From contig JADDOH010010181.1 of NCBI GenBank assembly GCA_016648135.1, positions 1-64,000 on the forward strand: a stretch of DNA of 64,000 nt, read 5' to 3'. Shown piece by piece: positions 22,076 through 32,984 of this stretch. Below the pieces are notes generated by a model, which made no database searches, was not told the origin of the DNA, and saw only the letters and a program-made list of their open reading frames with translations. Each line of letters starts with the position of its first letter. The stretch's first letter is position 1. The DNA is from Agrypnia vestita (Eukaryota > Arthropoda > Insecta > Trichoptera > Phryganeidae). The position numbers and the translations under genes were made by a program.

Positions 22076-22251
22076 GACCTCGGGTACGATACGAGCGGCG
22101 AGCGGCAGAGCGTCAGAGCGTCAATGCGCCCGAGTAGTGAGGGAAGACGGCCACGATATGACTAAGCTCAGTACTGTGCCATTAATGTGACCCTTACTAC
22201 TCTGAAGCATTGACGCTGTGCCACTCTGCCGCTCGTATCGTACCCGAGGCC
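22076..22251. mobile_element. MITE with TTA duplication (PIF/Harbinger-like)
   Basis: A 176-bp element with long inverted ends (CCTCGGGTACGATACGAGCG and its complement, extending to AGCGTCAATGC) flanked by TTA at 22073-22075 and 22252-22254. A 3-bp TTA duplication is typical of the PIF/Harbinger superfamily. No coding capacity. Confidence 0.7.
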
Positions 22252-22384
22252 TTAGACATTTTTCGTTGCAGGAGCGTACCCGAATTAAAGAATTACTTAG
22301 GCTTAGAATATACCAATAGAATAAATTTTTAATTATGTTTTGCTCCCCATGAATTATACATAGTTATGTATTAATTCCTAATTA

Positions 22385-22564
22385 TTGTTACAATAATAAC
22401 GTTCTACAAAGTATAAGTCAGAAATATTGAAAAAAAAAAATGCAAACTTTGATGTTGCATATTCCATTATTAGGTTATGATAGCCGGAACATTTTCGACT
22501 TATAATCAAGACAAGAATATAGTCCTGCGAGGTTATTAATCTTTTCCAAATAACCCTGTATAAT
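22385..22564. repeat. Foldback half-element (ATAACCCTGTATA end)
   Basis: Corresponds to the right arm of the element at 33618-35882: same AGTCAGAAATATTGAAAAAA core, TATAGTCCTGCGAGGTTATT and terminal AAATAACCCTGTATA. The opposite arm is missing. Confidence 0.6.
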
Positions 22565-23097
22565 GAAACGAATAGATGTTATTTTATGGAGTTTTGCAAA
22601 CTCGGAAACAGAAAATGTCAAAAAAATATGTTAATAAAAAAATAAAAATTATTCGATATATTTGTTTTGTTTTAATGTTTTTTATGACAGAAATGTGAAG
22701 GGTAATTATGATATTAATTAAATAAATTATGAAGATTCGTATACTTTCTCTTCTATTAATAAAGCTCGGAGATGAAGAAAGCTCCGTTATTTGACGAGCA
22801 CCGAAGCACTCATACTATGTATATCCAAGTCCCGAACCATGTGGTCAAAAGCATTAAAATGAGAAAGAAAAATATCCATTATCCACTGCTCGACTTCATA
22901 ATGACCCAAACAAATTAAAAAAAACAATATGTTCCGTATCCGTCGTGCGCGTGTGGGGATCTCCCGACGCCGCCCGCCCCTATCGAGCGTCGAACGAACC
23001 AAACACCTCGCTCACAACGTTCGAATATTAAATTTTAAATGAACTCATGAAATAGTTCACGACACTTTCAGTTCAGGAAAGGAGTGTACTTGTTACT
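22565..23097. other. No gene seen
   Basis: AT-rich except a GC-rich patch at 22940-23000; no gene supported on either strand. Confidence 0.4.
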
Positions 23098-23145
23098 TGA
23101 GAATATTGCTTCTCCTGAAGAAGGGAGCTTCGCTCCCGAAACATG
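23098..23145 (+). ncRNA. Hammerhead-like hairpin motif (best-formed copy)
   Basis: CCTGAAGAA, then stem GGGAGC, loop TTC, stem GCTCCC, then GAAACATGTAGG. A perfect 6-bp stem is bracketed by CTGAAGA and GAAAC. One extra A separates CTGAAGA from the stem compared with a standard hammerhead core. Confidence 0.42.
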
Positions 23146-24122
23146 TAGGTTTTTTCTAATAAAAATTTCATTTATAGAATGGTGCCACAAAATGAATTTG
23201 AATAAAAAAAGTGACCCATAAAAACAAAGTTTTTGCAATACTCCCTTTCTCATTTTCGGGTTTCATGTCAACCATATGCGTCGGAATCTCCATACAACTT
23301 ACTGAGTTGCATGAAAAAACCATTAAAAATTTGAAAAATACAAAATTATACTATAATTATTATTTTTTTAACGAAAATTTGATAGATCTTCTTGATCGTC
23401 GCCACGAGTCTACTTGCAAAGTTTCAGCTCGATTGGATCACGGGAAAAGGGTTAAAAATCGATCCAAAGTTTTTTCGTCAGACAAGCAGACGCCACGAGT
23501 TGAAAGAAAGGAAGTAATTAGAAAAAACTGTTTTTTAAATGCTTTTATTTAACTCTCTTTGTTTGTTGTTTGTCGTGTTGGAGTCTTTGATTGAATTTTC
23601 AGCAACTTCCCGACTAGCCGCAGCTCGAAAACTTTCAATATTTACGTTAAGTGGATGATTTACAATAATTTATATAATCAAATCATTTTCGACATGATTT
23701 GGCCGTTATTTCGATTAAAATTAATAATCACGTCACGCGCAAGTGTCGCAGAAACAGCTGAAGAACATGCCATTCGAAAATTTGTTTTAAACTTTAAAAC
23801 AACGCGTTTAATATTTGGCTACTCCAAGGGTGATGTTAAAAAATCGATTACGAATATATGTGAAGAGAGCGTATAAAAGCATGTCTTCAAAATTTTGTTG
23901 ATTTACTTATTAATAATACAACAGTAAAGGTACATAGATTACTTTAAATAGAAATAGACCGCTTTTTATTGTACAACACGAGTAATGTAGATGTTTCATG
24001 ATGTTGATAATACCATATTTAAGTTAATGGATTAAAATATAGATCAAAACTATAAATAATAAACCAATGAAAACATTTTTTAAATCTGTCAATAAATAAC
24101 AGACAAAAAGGGTATTATATTT
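23146..24122. other. No gene seen
   Basis: AT-rich, open stretches at 23211-23552 and 23655-23876 (+) have no recognisable domains. The first may derive from a retroelement tail, unproved. Confidence 0.35.
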
Positions 24123-24402
24123 AGGCCCGAATACAGATACAATACTTAGGCCTGAATAGTCACTACTTAATGATTTAAAGGTTAAAGTACTTAGCCTTAA
24201 AAGCGAAAATTGCGGTACAAATTACACTTTTATAGCGTACCTTAACCTATAAATCATCTAAGTATTGACTGTGTATTCGAGCCTTAGTGATTTAAAGGTT
24301 AACGTACACTTTAAATGCTTAATTTTCAGTACAAAATAATACTTTCAAAGCATACCTCACTTAATCTTTAAATAATTTAAGTATTGACTCTGTATTCGGG
24401 CC
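24123..24402. repeat. MITE with GGCCCGAATACAGA ends
   Basis: Left end GGCCCGAATACAGATACAAT and right end (inverted) GGCCCGAATACAGAGTCAAT flank an interior that itself repeats the motif (24150, 24275-24290), including GATTTAAAGGTTAA twice. Noncoding. Confidence 0.6.
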
Positions 24403-24414
24403 TTGGTGTATTTT

Positions 24415-24545
24415 AGCGCGGTATGATTGACTTCTAACTCGCCTGTGACGTCACGCGTCCGCATAGCCGAACGCCGGAGCATGGGCCGCGATGTACACCG
24501 GGTTCGAGAGATGACGTCACGCGACTTCACCGGACGGAACAAAAA
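24415..24545. promoter_or_regulatory. GC-rich patch with two TGACGTCACGCG sites
   Basis: The palindromic CRE-type octamer TGACGTCA occurs at 24446-24453 and 24512-24519, each followed by CGCG, 66 bases apart in the same orientation, in a locally GC-rich island. It could be a relic promoter (for example of a retroelement). No transcript start can be assigned. Confidence 0.3.
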
Positions 24546-24559
24546 TTATTCATGCAAAA

Positions 24560-25150
24560 CGCAAATTTAAAATTCTATAACCTCGTTAGTTTTTGAGATA
24601 TCTTAATTTTACTTTCAGACTTTTGTTCAATTTAACTCAAATATTCATTCCCATTCTTTGAAAAAATAGGAAAATTTTCTATTATGTAATTTATGAGAAA
24701 TGGAAACCAATTCATAATGCCTAAATGTAAAACAACCCAAATGCGGCATAACTATATTTATAAAGCCATTAATTACTATAATAACTTACCTATCGAGATA
24801 CGATGCATCAGTATCCTCTCAGAGCAAATCAAAAAAATTAAAATTTTGTTAAAATTAAACTTAAATTCAAATTCATTTAAACCTTTAGCTTTTTTCAAAA
24901 TAAATTCTATACTTTCATTATCAATTTACCTTTTTACTGCATTAATAAATAACTTGTAGACACCATGTACCTATATATTATAACAAGGAATAAGTGGCTC
25001 CCTCATCAGACTCAAGAGCTTCTCTTCACTGATGAGGTCTACATGACTACTAAATATTTAAAAAAATGTTTAATCTGATATGTTATATATAAGAACTGTA
25101 TTTGTACCATTAATTAAATAAATAAAATAAAAAAATTAAAAAAATTAAAT
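24560..25150 (+). mobile_element. Non-LTR retrotransposon C-terminal fragment and tail
   Basis: The frame 24693-24959 contains RHNYIYKAINYYNNLPIEIR and ends KIKILLKLNL, the usual end of LINE ORF2 (YN-x-LP-x-EIR then a K-x-LK helix). It is followed by about 180 bases of 3' UTR and an AATAAA-type tail near 25120-25145. 5' truncated. Confidence 0.6.
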
Positions 25151-25663
25151 AGGGTGCGATCGCAAGACACGAGCCATCCGCCCTTTCATCTACCAGCCCG
25201 GAGCGGCTGGGGGCCCCCATCAAGCGATGTAATAAAAGTGATCTCCACATCCTTTTTCAACTTTAACCCTTCGCTTCTGTGTGGCCCCAGGACTAACGAG
25301 TACACGTGTAGGTACCTACGGAAGCGTGTTAGGTAGGTGCGCACAGCACGCACACAGCTTCCGTATTTATACCGATTGAAATCTTTACTGACAGGCCCGG
25401 ACAAAGCAAACCCAGCATCCCGGGCAAAATGTGGTTCGGCATCATATAATACAAGTTATTATATGACGTCTACCTCTTTCAGGTAAATATAATATTCGTT
25501 CTTCGGTCCTGTCGTTGTGAGAGGGAAATCATTTACATTATGAAATTAGTAAAAACTACAATTAAAATAATTGATATAATAACCGAGAAAAATTAACGTA
25601 AGAAATAAAATAATAAGAACTATAAAATGCCAAAATCAGTGTACAATGATAATTTATATTGTA
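25151..25663. other. No gene seen
   Basis: A moderately GC-rich part (25150-25440) precedes AT-rich DNA. Both strands have short open frames without recognisable content. Confidence 0.35.
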
Positions 25664-26092
25664 GAGTGTAACAGAGTTAGTCCACAATACTTTACAGGTA
25701 GATTACAACCATAATTATTGGTTGACAATTTTCAAGCAACAGTGTTCTCACGTCAATAGTTTTAGAGATAAGCGACTTCTAAATTTACTTTTTAAAAAAA
25801 TACAAGTCAAATATAATGATTAAAACCTTGCAGAAATTTGAACCAATTTTTCGCAAGGTTTTAATAATTTAATTTAACTTGTATTGAAACAAATGAATTT
25901 TTAATATTCGATATAAGTTATTTTAACGATGGTCCATTGTTGTATAGAAAATAAATCAAAATTTTTGAAAAATAAATGAAAACTTGGATGTCGCTTGTAT
26001 CCATAACTATTGTTGCTTGAATATTTTGGACTCATAATTTATGTAGGAATATATATACCTGTAAAATATTGTGGACTAGCTCTATTACACCC
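25664..26092. repeat. Palindromic MITE, AGRGTGTAAYAGAG ends, TA duplication
   Basis: Termini GAGTGTAACAGAGTTAGTCC and, inverted, GGGTGTAATAGAGCTAGTCC are flanked by TA on both sides. The arms continue inward (ACAATACTTTACAGGTAG against CTGTAAAATATTGTGG), so most of the 430 bp can fold back on itself. A TA duplication suggests mobilisation by a Tc1/mariner-type transposase. Confidence 0.7.
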
Positions 26093-26364
26093 TAATCAAT
26101 AAATAGTACATCCAATGACCCTGAAGGATAAATAGAAAATAAGAGTATCAGTAAGTTTATAGGACATTTACAAGATTTGACACACTATATTAAATTTCGT
26201 AGTTGGTTTGATAATATTATACTATAATAGACAAAATTCTATATTCGCTGTCAATCAATATTGTCAACATTGGCAAATAAGTCTTAGAGATTACTTTATT
26301 CCTGACCAATTCACTGCGCAAACTCCGGGGAAGCTCCATAAAAAAGGCGCACCTGCATTATATC

Positions 26365-26933
26365 TGTGGCGGTCAAAGACGCATGCATATACACGAGTAA
26401 AGAGGTACCGAGTACATCAGCACCTAAACACGAAAGGCCGTCTCTCTCGGTACAACGGAAATCAGAACGCTGAATTCGGGAAAGAACGACAATGGAAGCG
26501 AGGGCAATGAACGAGTACAAAGGCAATGTATAGCAGAGGGCATGGAATATCGGAGTGACAAAACGCACCTAGCTGATCGAGGCTAAATACCCACACGCGC
26601 GGCCGAGTAAAGGGGAAATCACAACACCCCCGATTCCTTTGTTCTGGATCACTATATGAGCACGCGCCCGCAGAACAAATCATCTCACTCCAGCGGGGCT
26701 TCTCGGATACAGCGAAAGCCCTCGCCGTCATACCTTCGAACTTCGCGCCTTTCATTTGTAACCTTTGTACACTACTGTATTCTTCATAACTTGTGTTTTG
26801 TAACCAAATAAATTCTGTCAAATCATCGCGACTTTTACATCCTCAACCGCAGCAGAGATCTCCGACTCTACAAACGGAGTGGTGACCCTTGAGTTCAACT
26901 CTATCCAAAACCGGAGGGCTCATCCACCTCCAA
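26365..26933 (+). mobile_element. Solo LTR of an LTR retrotransposon
   Basis: A 569-bp unit beginning TGTGGCGGTC and ending CACCTCCAA, flanked by the 5-bp duplication ATATC (26360-26364 and 26934-26938). It carries a TATA-like CACTATATGAG at about 26650 and a polyadenylation signal AAATAAATT at about 26807, in promoter-then-poly(A) order as in an LTR. A related inverted copy is at 46448-47011. No internal region lies next to either copy, so both are solo LTRs left by recombination. Confidence 0.8.
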
Positions 26934-26938
26934 ATATC

Positions 26939-27708
26939 TACTCAAAGATATATTCCTTACTAAGTGGTTACATACTACAAAACAAATTATTTTTCATGTA
27001 TGTATTTTACTATAAAATAATAAGATAATAATTGAATGGTACATAGGCGAATAACACAAATCGGCTGACTTATTTAAATTTTCAAAGAAATATTAATTAT
27101 CCATTATGACTTTCTCCAGCACGCCTACAGAAAATCACTCGAACCACATCAAAGAATTATCTCTGATTAAAATATACTCAATCCGGCGACGTAAGCCTAC
27201 ACAAAATTTTGTTTCGACGATTCATACTCACTTTCCATTTGCCGGCCCAATTATAAAATACATTACACTGTCTAGAATATGCCGTAACTTTGACATTGTT
27301 GTGAAGATGTCGACATTTTCTCACCGAGAATCATTTATGTAAATCTTTAAAATATCTCTTTAACATCTCTCATTCAAATTTATTACATCTTCATTTTAAA
27401 AAACTGCCGCTACATTCGATTTGAATAAGACACATTCAGTTAATTCTTAATTTTGTAGTAACTAAAGATCTCTTCTGTGTATGATCTACGATCTACCTAA
27501 GACCTTCAATTTTTCGGACACGTCTCTCGCATAAAAGATGATAATAGCCCGGAAAGCTGGTAGTAGAACATGCGTTACCGATTAATATGGCTAAAATCCA
27601 TTTTACCAAATTACCTGTAAATAATAAAGTACCGGTAATTTCGGTAAATTATTTTTTTTGTATTTTCATGTATTATATTATAAAATAATATTTTCAAACT
27701 ACGATATT
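26939..27708. other. No gene seen
   Basis: AT-rich DNA; an open stretch 27106-27342 (+) has no recognisable content. Confidence 0.4.
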
Positions 27709-28183
27709 CGGCCGTATTCCGAAAACAGCAATATTAAGATTGTTATTCCAACATTTAATAGATGAAAAAAAATAAACGAGACGTATGTATACGTCGGTGT
27801 TCGGTGTTTGTCGTACTTAAATAAGGAGATTTGCATATTTTCACACATCTCTCTCTAAGTAAATACCTTTATTTGCGGTGTTCTATGTGTGCAGTGCTTT
27901 TAGAAAGGGGATTGATTTTTCTGTGCCTTCTTATCCAGGCGGTCTGGTCTGACAGAGCTTCAAACGGATTACCGAAGTAATTAGTTACCTAATTAAGTAA
28001 TTGATTACCTAATTATCGCAAACGTAATTCACAATTCTCATTTTTCAACTAAAATTACACGAAATGAGTACTGATGCTATATAGAAAAAATATTATATGC
28101 ACTTATTAATTTCTTTTCTTTTCTTTTCTAAAATTATGTAACAATCTCAAGATCCCAATATTGGTATTTTCAGAACACAGCCA
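27709..28183. repeat. MITE, CGTATTCYGAAAAYAGCAATAT ends (copy 1)
   Basis: Same family as 42447-43005. Both share ends of the type TATTCTGAAAATAGCAATAT, then AACACTTAATAGA, then ACGAGACGTA. The interior (27835-27970) is the inverse of 42780-42905: GGAGATTTGCATATTTTCAC against its complement. No coding capacity. Confidence 0.65.
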
Positions 28184-28679
28184 ATGACTATATTTCCAGA
28201 AAGCAGGATCGTAAGTGTTTTATTCGTATGGTTCGTTTATCCGGTGTTTCGTGGAATTTTCTCCGGCATAATACAATGCGCGCACGTGCGTTAGGGAACC
28301 GAGACTATTCATCATAAATATCGCTAGTCAAGCTTTGGGTAGTTTATTTATTATTATTCATCCCTTGGCAACTAGTCTTCCATCAAATATTTGTTATTGT
28401 CTCTGATGTTCTTGAAGTTCAGTTGCATTGTACATTTTCTTTATCAACATTTCGTCATTGCAATTTCATTAATTATTCAAGTAGTGATTTTATTCTTTGG
28501 TATAGTAATAATTACTTTGTACTCGAATATATGAAAGTGAAATCATGAATTGGTAGAAAAAAATTAAAGTAGACTGAGTAGATGGAAATGAGGATGTTTG
28601 GGTACATGTGTATAAAATTTCTGTCACAAAAGATAGATTGAAGAATTAATAAATCAGAACTGAATGTAATGCTGGCTGT
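28184..28679. other. No gene seen
   Basis: AT-rich spacer between a MITE and a LINE tail. Confidence 0.4.
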
Positions 28680-28945
28680 AGTGAATTTTACAGAATAAAG
28701 AGATGATCACTGGGAACGTTTGAGCGTAGAAAGGATGATAAAGAAAATGGGAAGAATGCGAATGGGGCGAGTATAGATAAGTCAGATTTTGGAGGGTGGC
28801 ACTACTAAAAGCTTCTACAATGGAAGATCGCGCATGGGAAGGCATTTGAAAGCAAAATTGGCGTGCCATGAGAGAAGAGTGTGGATTCTATCCTCTCTGC
28901 CTACCCCTGTGGGTAAATCACGTGATGATATTAGTTAGTTAGTTA
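28680..28945 (+). mobile_element. Degenerate LINE 3'-end fragment (CMRRCMNVDEA family)
   Basis: Decayed copy recognised by GCGTGCCATGAGAGAAGAGT and ATCCTCTCTGCCTACCCCTG near 28860-28915, followed by a GTTA-repeat tail. The reading frame contains several stops. Confidence 0.55.
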
Positions 28946-29002
28946 ATTATTTAGTTTATGTAAGTGGTTGTTAGGTATTCCTCAATATGTTTATTACTTA
29001 AT

Positions 29003-29165
29003 TAAGATAAATTGTAGAAGTCTTACAGAGACGAAGCTATGAATATGAGAAACGTATGTGGAAGTCTTTTTTATACGATGGCTCAGGGTTTACAACCTGT
29101 ATGCGCTGGCTTCAGTGATCACTCTACACAATACAATGTTCACCAATCCATCGTAAGAACATCCA
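29003..29165 (+). repeat. Arm of the 'AGTCTCACAGAGACGAAGCT' foldback family
   Basis: AGTCTTACAGAGACGAAGCT, GGCTCAGGGTTTACAACCTG and GTGATCACTCTACACAATAC match the arms of the hairpin element at 32326-32910. Only one arm is clear here. Confidence 0.6.
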
Positions 29166-29339
29166 CATATTATCATTTTTTTTAAGTTCTATATATGAGC
29201 AAATCTGATAATCTTTCGTTTATATGAATGGACTATGGTAGAGACATCTGCAGTCTTTTCTTGTGAACTAGTATACATTAATTTATATAATTTAACTTCT
29301 ATAATTTATCTTAATTAATTAATTAAGCATCCCTCTGGA

Positions 29340-29790
29340 GACAAAATCCGGTAAAAAATATTTTACGGTGTTGAAGCATGGACGCTGAAGGTAACTATTC
29401 TAAATCGCCTAGAGGCGTTCGAAATGTGGATACAACGTAAAATGTTAAGGATATCTTGGACTGACATGACTAGTAATGTTGAAGTTTTACGTAGAGCAAA
29501 TACAAACAGACAGTTACTCAACATAGTAAAGCTCCGTAAAATGTCATATTTTGGTCATATAATGAGAGGCGAAAAATACTCCATCCTTCAGCTCGTCGTG
29601 AAGGGGAAGATTGAGGGTCGCAGAGGGGTGGGAAGGAGACGGCATTCCTGGCTTCGAAACATCCGAGAGTGGACCGGGATAAGAAGCGTGGAAGAGCTGT
29701 TCCGCACTGCCCTGGACAGGGAAACTTTCTCCCAGATGATCGCCAACGTCGGGGGGACCCGACAGGGCGCATGAAGAAGAAGGTAAAAAA
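29340..29790 (+). mobile_element. LINE reverse transcriptase C-terminal fragment
   Basis: The frame 29424-29774 reads EMWIQRKMLRISWTDMTSN...LRKMSYFGHIMRGE...GRRGVGRRRHSWLRNIREWTG and ends with an ALDRETF block. This is the well-known terminal part of endonuclease/reverse-transcriptase LINEs (RTE/R1-like) that is abundant in insect genomes. It is the least damaged LINE tail in the window but lacks the polymerase core, so it is a 5'-truncated dead copy. Confidence 0.8.
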
Positions 29791-30276
29791 TATTGTTATG
29801 TTTACTGCTTTTTATATTTTAACTGCTGCATATTCACTAAATAAAATATAAAACACCCAGAATTCCATTAGCATTTTGCACTAAAGTTATACTCATAACT
29901 TTTTGAAAGAATTGTATTAAAAAAATATTGCACTTTTGGCGCCCCGAGCAGTCACCGGTTCGGCCCAAAGCACGGCCCCGTCTGTAAGGATTTTAACATT
30001 AAGCTCCTTTCGAACTTTCAACGTTTCAAACAAGAAGGGTAAAGAGCACACGGAAATAATATACCACGCGAGTAAAACGTCTTATTACCTTAGCCATCTT
30101 GTAAAAAAGCAAGTTCCGCCCAACATACCCGTCACAGCGGTTCCTTGTGACCAAGGGCGTGCGGTGAGTACATTGAAGAATGACTTTTACTCGAAAAATA
30201 TGTTTTGAAAAAAAGAGGGAAATAAAGGATGTATCTCGTAATATTCCCATCACAATTATTATCATGGTGGCTGTGG
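29791..30276. other. No gene seen
   Basis: Contains a GC-richer piece (29935-29990) of unknown origin; open frames on both strands at 29936-30265 are unsupported. Confidence 0.35.
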
Positions 30277-30540
30277 CCCGTCAAAAATGACGTACTTTTA
30301 TTATGTATGTTTCGACCGCCAGTTAAGGCTGTGAGAACAGCGCTATCTAGAGTAGCATGGCGTCTTGATAACGTTTGCGATGGACATTATTGAACAGAGA
30401 ATTATGCTTTCTTGGCTTTTTATACCTCATTATTATTTGAGCCATCTGGTTAGTGTTAGTGACGGACATTGTGAAATAGAGAATTATTTAAATATCAGGA
30501 TTAATGATTAACACCACTGACATATGCGATATAGTAATTT

Positions 30541-31060
30541 TTATTTATTTATTTATTTATTTATTTAATGTTTATGGAAGACCAACAGCACAAAAAAAAG
30601 CATAGAAAACATTGATACAATATAGATGGCCAATTACAGGTCTCCACATTTAGAAATATGTCACTAATGATAAATATTTGTGATATACTAAGGCATATTA
30701 ATTATATAGAAAGAAAGAATAAAAAATTCAAACAAACAGAAATATGTCAGTAATGATAAATATTTATGATATTCTAAGGCATAATAATTATATAGAAAGA
30801 AAAAATAAAAAATTTAAACAAACAGAAATATGTCAGTAATGATAAATATTTATGATATACTAAGGCATATTAATTATATAGAAAGAAAGAATAAAAAATT
30901 TAAACAAACAGAAATATGTCAGTAATGATAAATATTTATGATATACTGAGGCATATTAATTATATAGAAAGAAAGAATAAAAAATTTAAACAAACAGAAA
31001 TATGTCAGTGATGATAAATATTTATGATATACTGAGGCATATTAATTATATGCCTGCACT
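30541..31060 (-). repeat. LINE 3' UTR with 86-bp tandem repeats
   Basis: 30541-30740 matches the 3' end of the LINE copy at 50271-50460, including the ATTTATTTATTTATTT tail. A segment starting GAAATATGTCAGTAATGATA is then repeated about five times at exactly 86-bp spacing (30653, 30739, 30825, 30911, 30997). The copy at 50375 has a single unit, so the expansion is private to this copy. Confidence 0.85.
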
Positions 31061-31255
31061 TATTAATGAATGCGTTAATTAGGTAAAGGAATTTAATTTT
31101 AATGAAACTGAAATATTAAAAAAAATCTAAATATTTAAACAAAAACCTCATTTGGTATTTTATTAAAAAAAATATTTAATGACAAAAAAAAAATTCTAAA
31201 AATCTAAAAATTTTTTTTTTTCGAAAATACAATTTTGTTAAAAAAAACTATAAAG

Positions 31256-31350
31256 AAGTTACGGACGTTAAACGAAGTTATGGGGACAGACGGGCGTACA
31301 GACAGACAACGAAATTATTATAATTGGTATATCGGGCCCTTCCCGGCAAA
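31256..31350 (+). repeat. Dispersed repeat tail (GGACGTTACACGAAGTTACG family)
   Basis: GGACGTTAAACGAAGTTATG followed by GACAGACGG-type repeats and AACGAAATTATTATAATTGG, as at 10291, 40105 and 49985. Confidence 0.6.
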
Positions 31351-32104
31351 AAAAAAAATAAATCGTAAAATTCTCAGTACATAGGCGGAGATTTTTAAAA
31401 TATTTTTAAAGTTTTTCAATTGAATTTTAATATTATATCTGTAAACCACAATAATCTACTGTAAAATGATATTTTTACTCTTGAACGTGAACAACAATTA
31501 AACAAAAAAATCAATAGTCTTTATTTGGACAGAAAAGGGTTAAACACATACAGGTATAATGAACTTCTTAAGTGCACTGGTTGTTAACACTGCGCGGCCA
31601 ACAGCCTAAAAAAACTAGAAAAACCAAGACCAGACAGTTGGAAAAACGTGTCTCAAGTTCAAAGTTGGTTTATTTTGAGACGGTCGCGCATCCTTACTGA
31701 ACTTAATGACCTCAAATAAAATAAGAACAAACGAATAATACAACATAAGAGGAATTTACCAATTTATTTATTTATTTAACGACTTTAACCACGATTATTC
31801 AGCCTTTTGAGAGATTCTAAGTATAACACTCGAACCAAAACATTTTTTTTTCATATAAGTATAGGTACTCGTAAATGAAATGAATCCATCAGTTTGGTAT
31901 AAGACTTGGTAAAAAATGCTATATACTAATCTATAACCAATGAAATCATGATAATAGTATTATTACAGAATGCCAGTAAATTACAACTCTTCTAAAATGA
32001 TTAGAAATGTTCTGGATTCAACGCACTGGAATATCGTATATAGTGGAAAATAAACAACATTAAAATTAAATAAATAAAAATAACTTTGTTAAGCACCACT
32101 TATA

Positions 32105-32152
32105 TTTTTTTTACAAGTTTCGCTACGACCGTAGCTTCTTCAGGGAGAAACA
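32105..32152 (-). ncRNA. Hammerhead-like hairpin motif
   Basis: On the minus strand CCTGAAGAA - GCTAC - GGTC - GTAGC - GAAACTTGTA. A perfect 5-bp stem is bracketed by CTGAAGA and GAAAC, with the same extra A as the other copies. Confidence 0.4.
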
Positions 32153-32325
32153 TTGCTGCGAAATCAGGATTAATAGTTTTTTTTATGATACAATATACTT
32201 CCATATCTAACGCTGTCAAAACGCTACGCTATTCTAGATAGCGCCGTTCTCACAGCGTGAAATACGTGATTTTTGACGGGTTATAGAGAGTTTTTATAAA
32301 TAAACATAGGTTATATAAAAAGTTA

Positions 32326-32910
32326 AAATAAATTATAGAAGTCTCACGGAGGCGAAGCTAGTTATATGAGAAATTTGTAAGGAAGTCTTTTTGTACGATG
32401 GCCCAGGAATTACAACCTGTATGAGCTGGCTTAAGTGATCACTCTACACAATGCAACGTTCACCAATTACATCGAAAAAACATTCACACTTCGAATTTTG
32501 GAAAGTTATATATATATAATATCTCTATATATAGATTATATATATAATATATATAGCTATATATATATATATATGTTCTAAATAGAAATCATACGTATTT
32601 TTAAATTATTAAAAATATAGAAATATCACTACCAGCTGCGAAATCTATGTATAGTGTTTCATGAGAAGAGACAACAGATGTCACTAGCCTTGAACCTATA
32701 ACCCTTGAAATATTCGGATGATTCCTATTTGGAACGTATTCGATGCGGGATGTTCTTTGGATGGAATTGGTGAACGTTGCATCGTGTAGTGTGATCACTT
32801 AAGCCAGCTCATACAGGTTGTAAGCCCTGGGCCATCGAACAAAAAAACTTCCATACATGTTGCTCATATAAATAGCTTCGTCTCTGTGAGACTTATATAA
32901 TTTATCTTAA
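32326..32910. repeat. Foldback element with 150-bp arms
   Basis: The left arm (GTCTCACGGAGGCGAAGCTA ... AATGCAACGTTCACCAATT) and the right arm (its inverse, ending TGTGAGACTTATATAATTTA) pair over about 150 bases. The loop holds a (TA)n-rich stretch at 32505-32575. Single arms of the same family occur at 14370, 29003 and 45600. Confidence 0.7.
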
Positions 32911-32984
32911 TTAAATAATAATCCCGCTGTGGATAAATCCAGTATATAAAAATATTGTTAGTTATAAAAAGTGTTTATTTCCCG

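Larger units (their letters stand above)
30277..32280. mobile_element. 2-kb element with CCCGTCAAAAATGACG inverted ends
   Basis: Left end (30277-30375): CCCGTCAAAAATGACGTACT ... GCTGTGAGAACAGCGCTATC. Right end (32190-32280) is its inverse: CCCGTCAAAAATCACGTATT ... GCTGTGAGAACGGCGCTATC. The inverted ends are about 95 bp. The interior contains other repeats (a LINE 3' UTR with tandem units, the ACGAAGTTA tail, a hammerhead-like hairpin) and no transposase. A fragment of the same end occurs near 39508. No clear target duplication was found. Confidence 0.6.
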
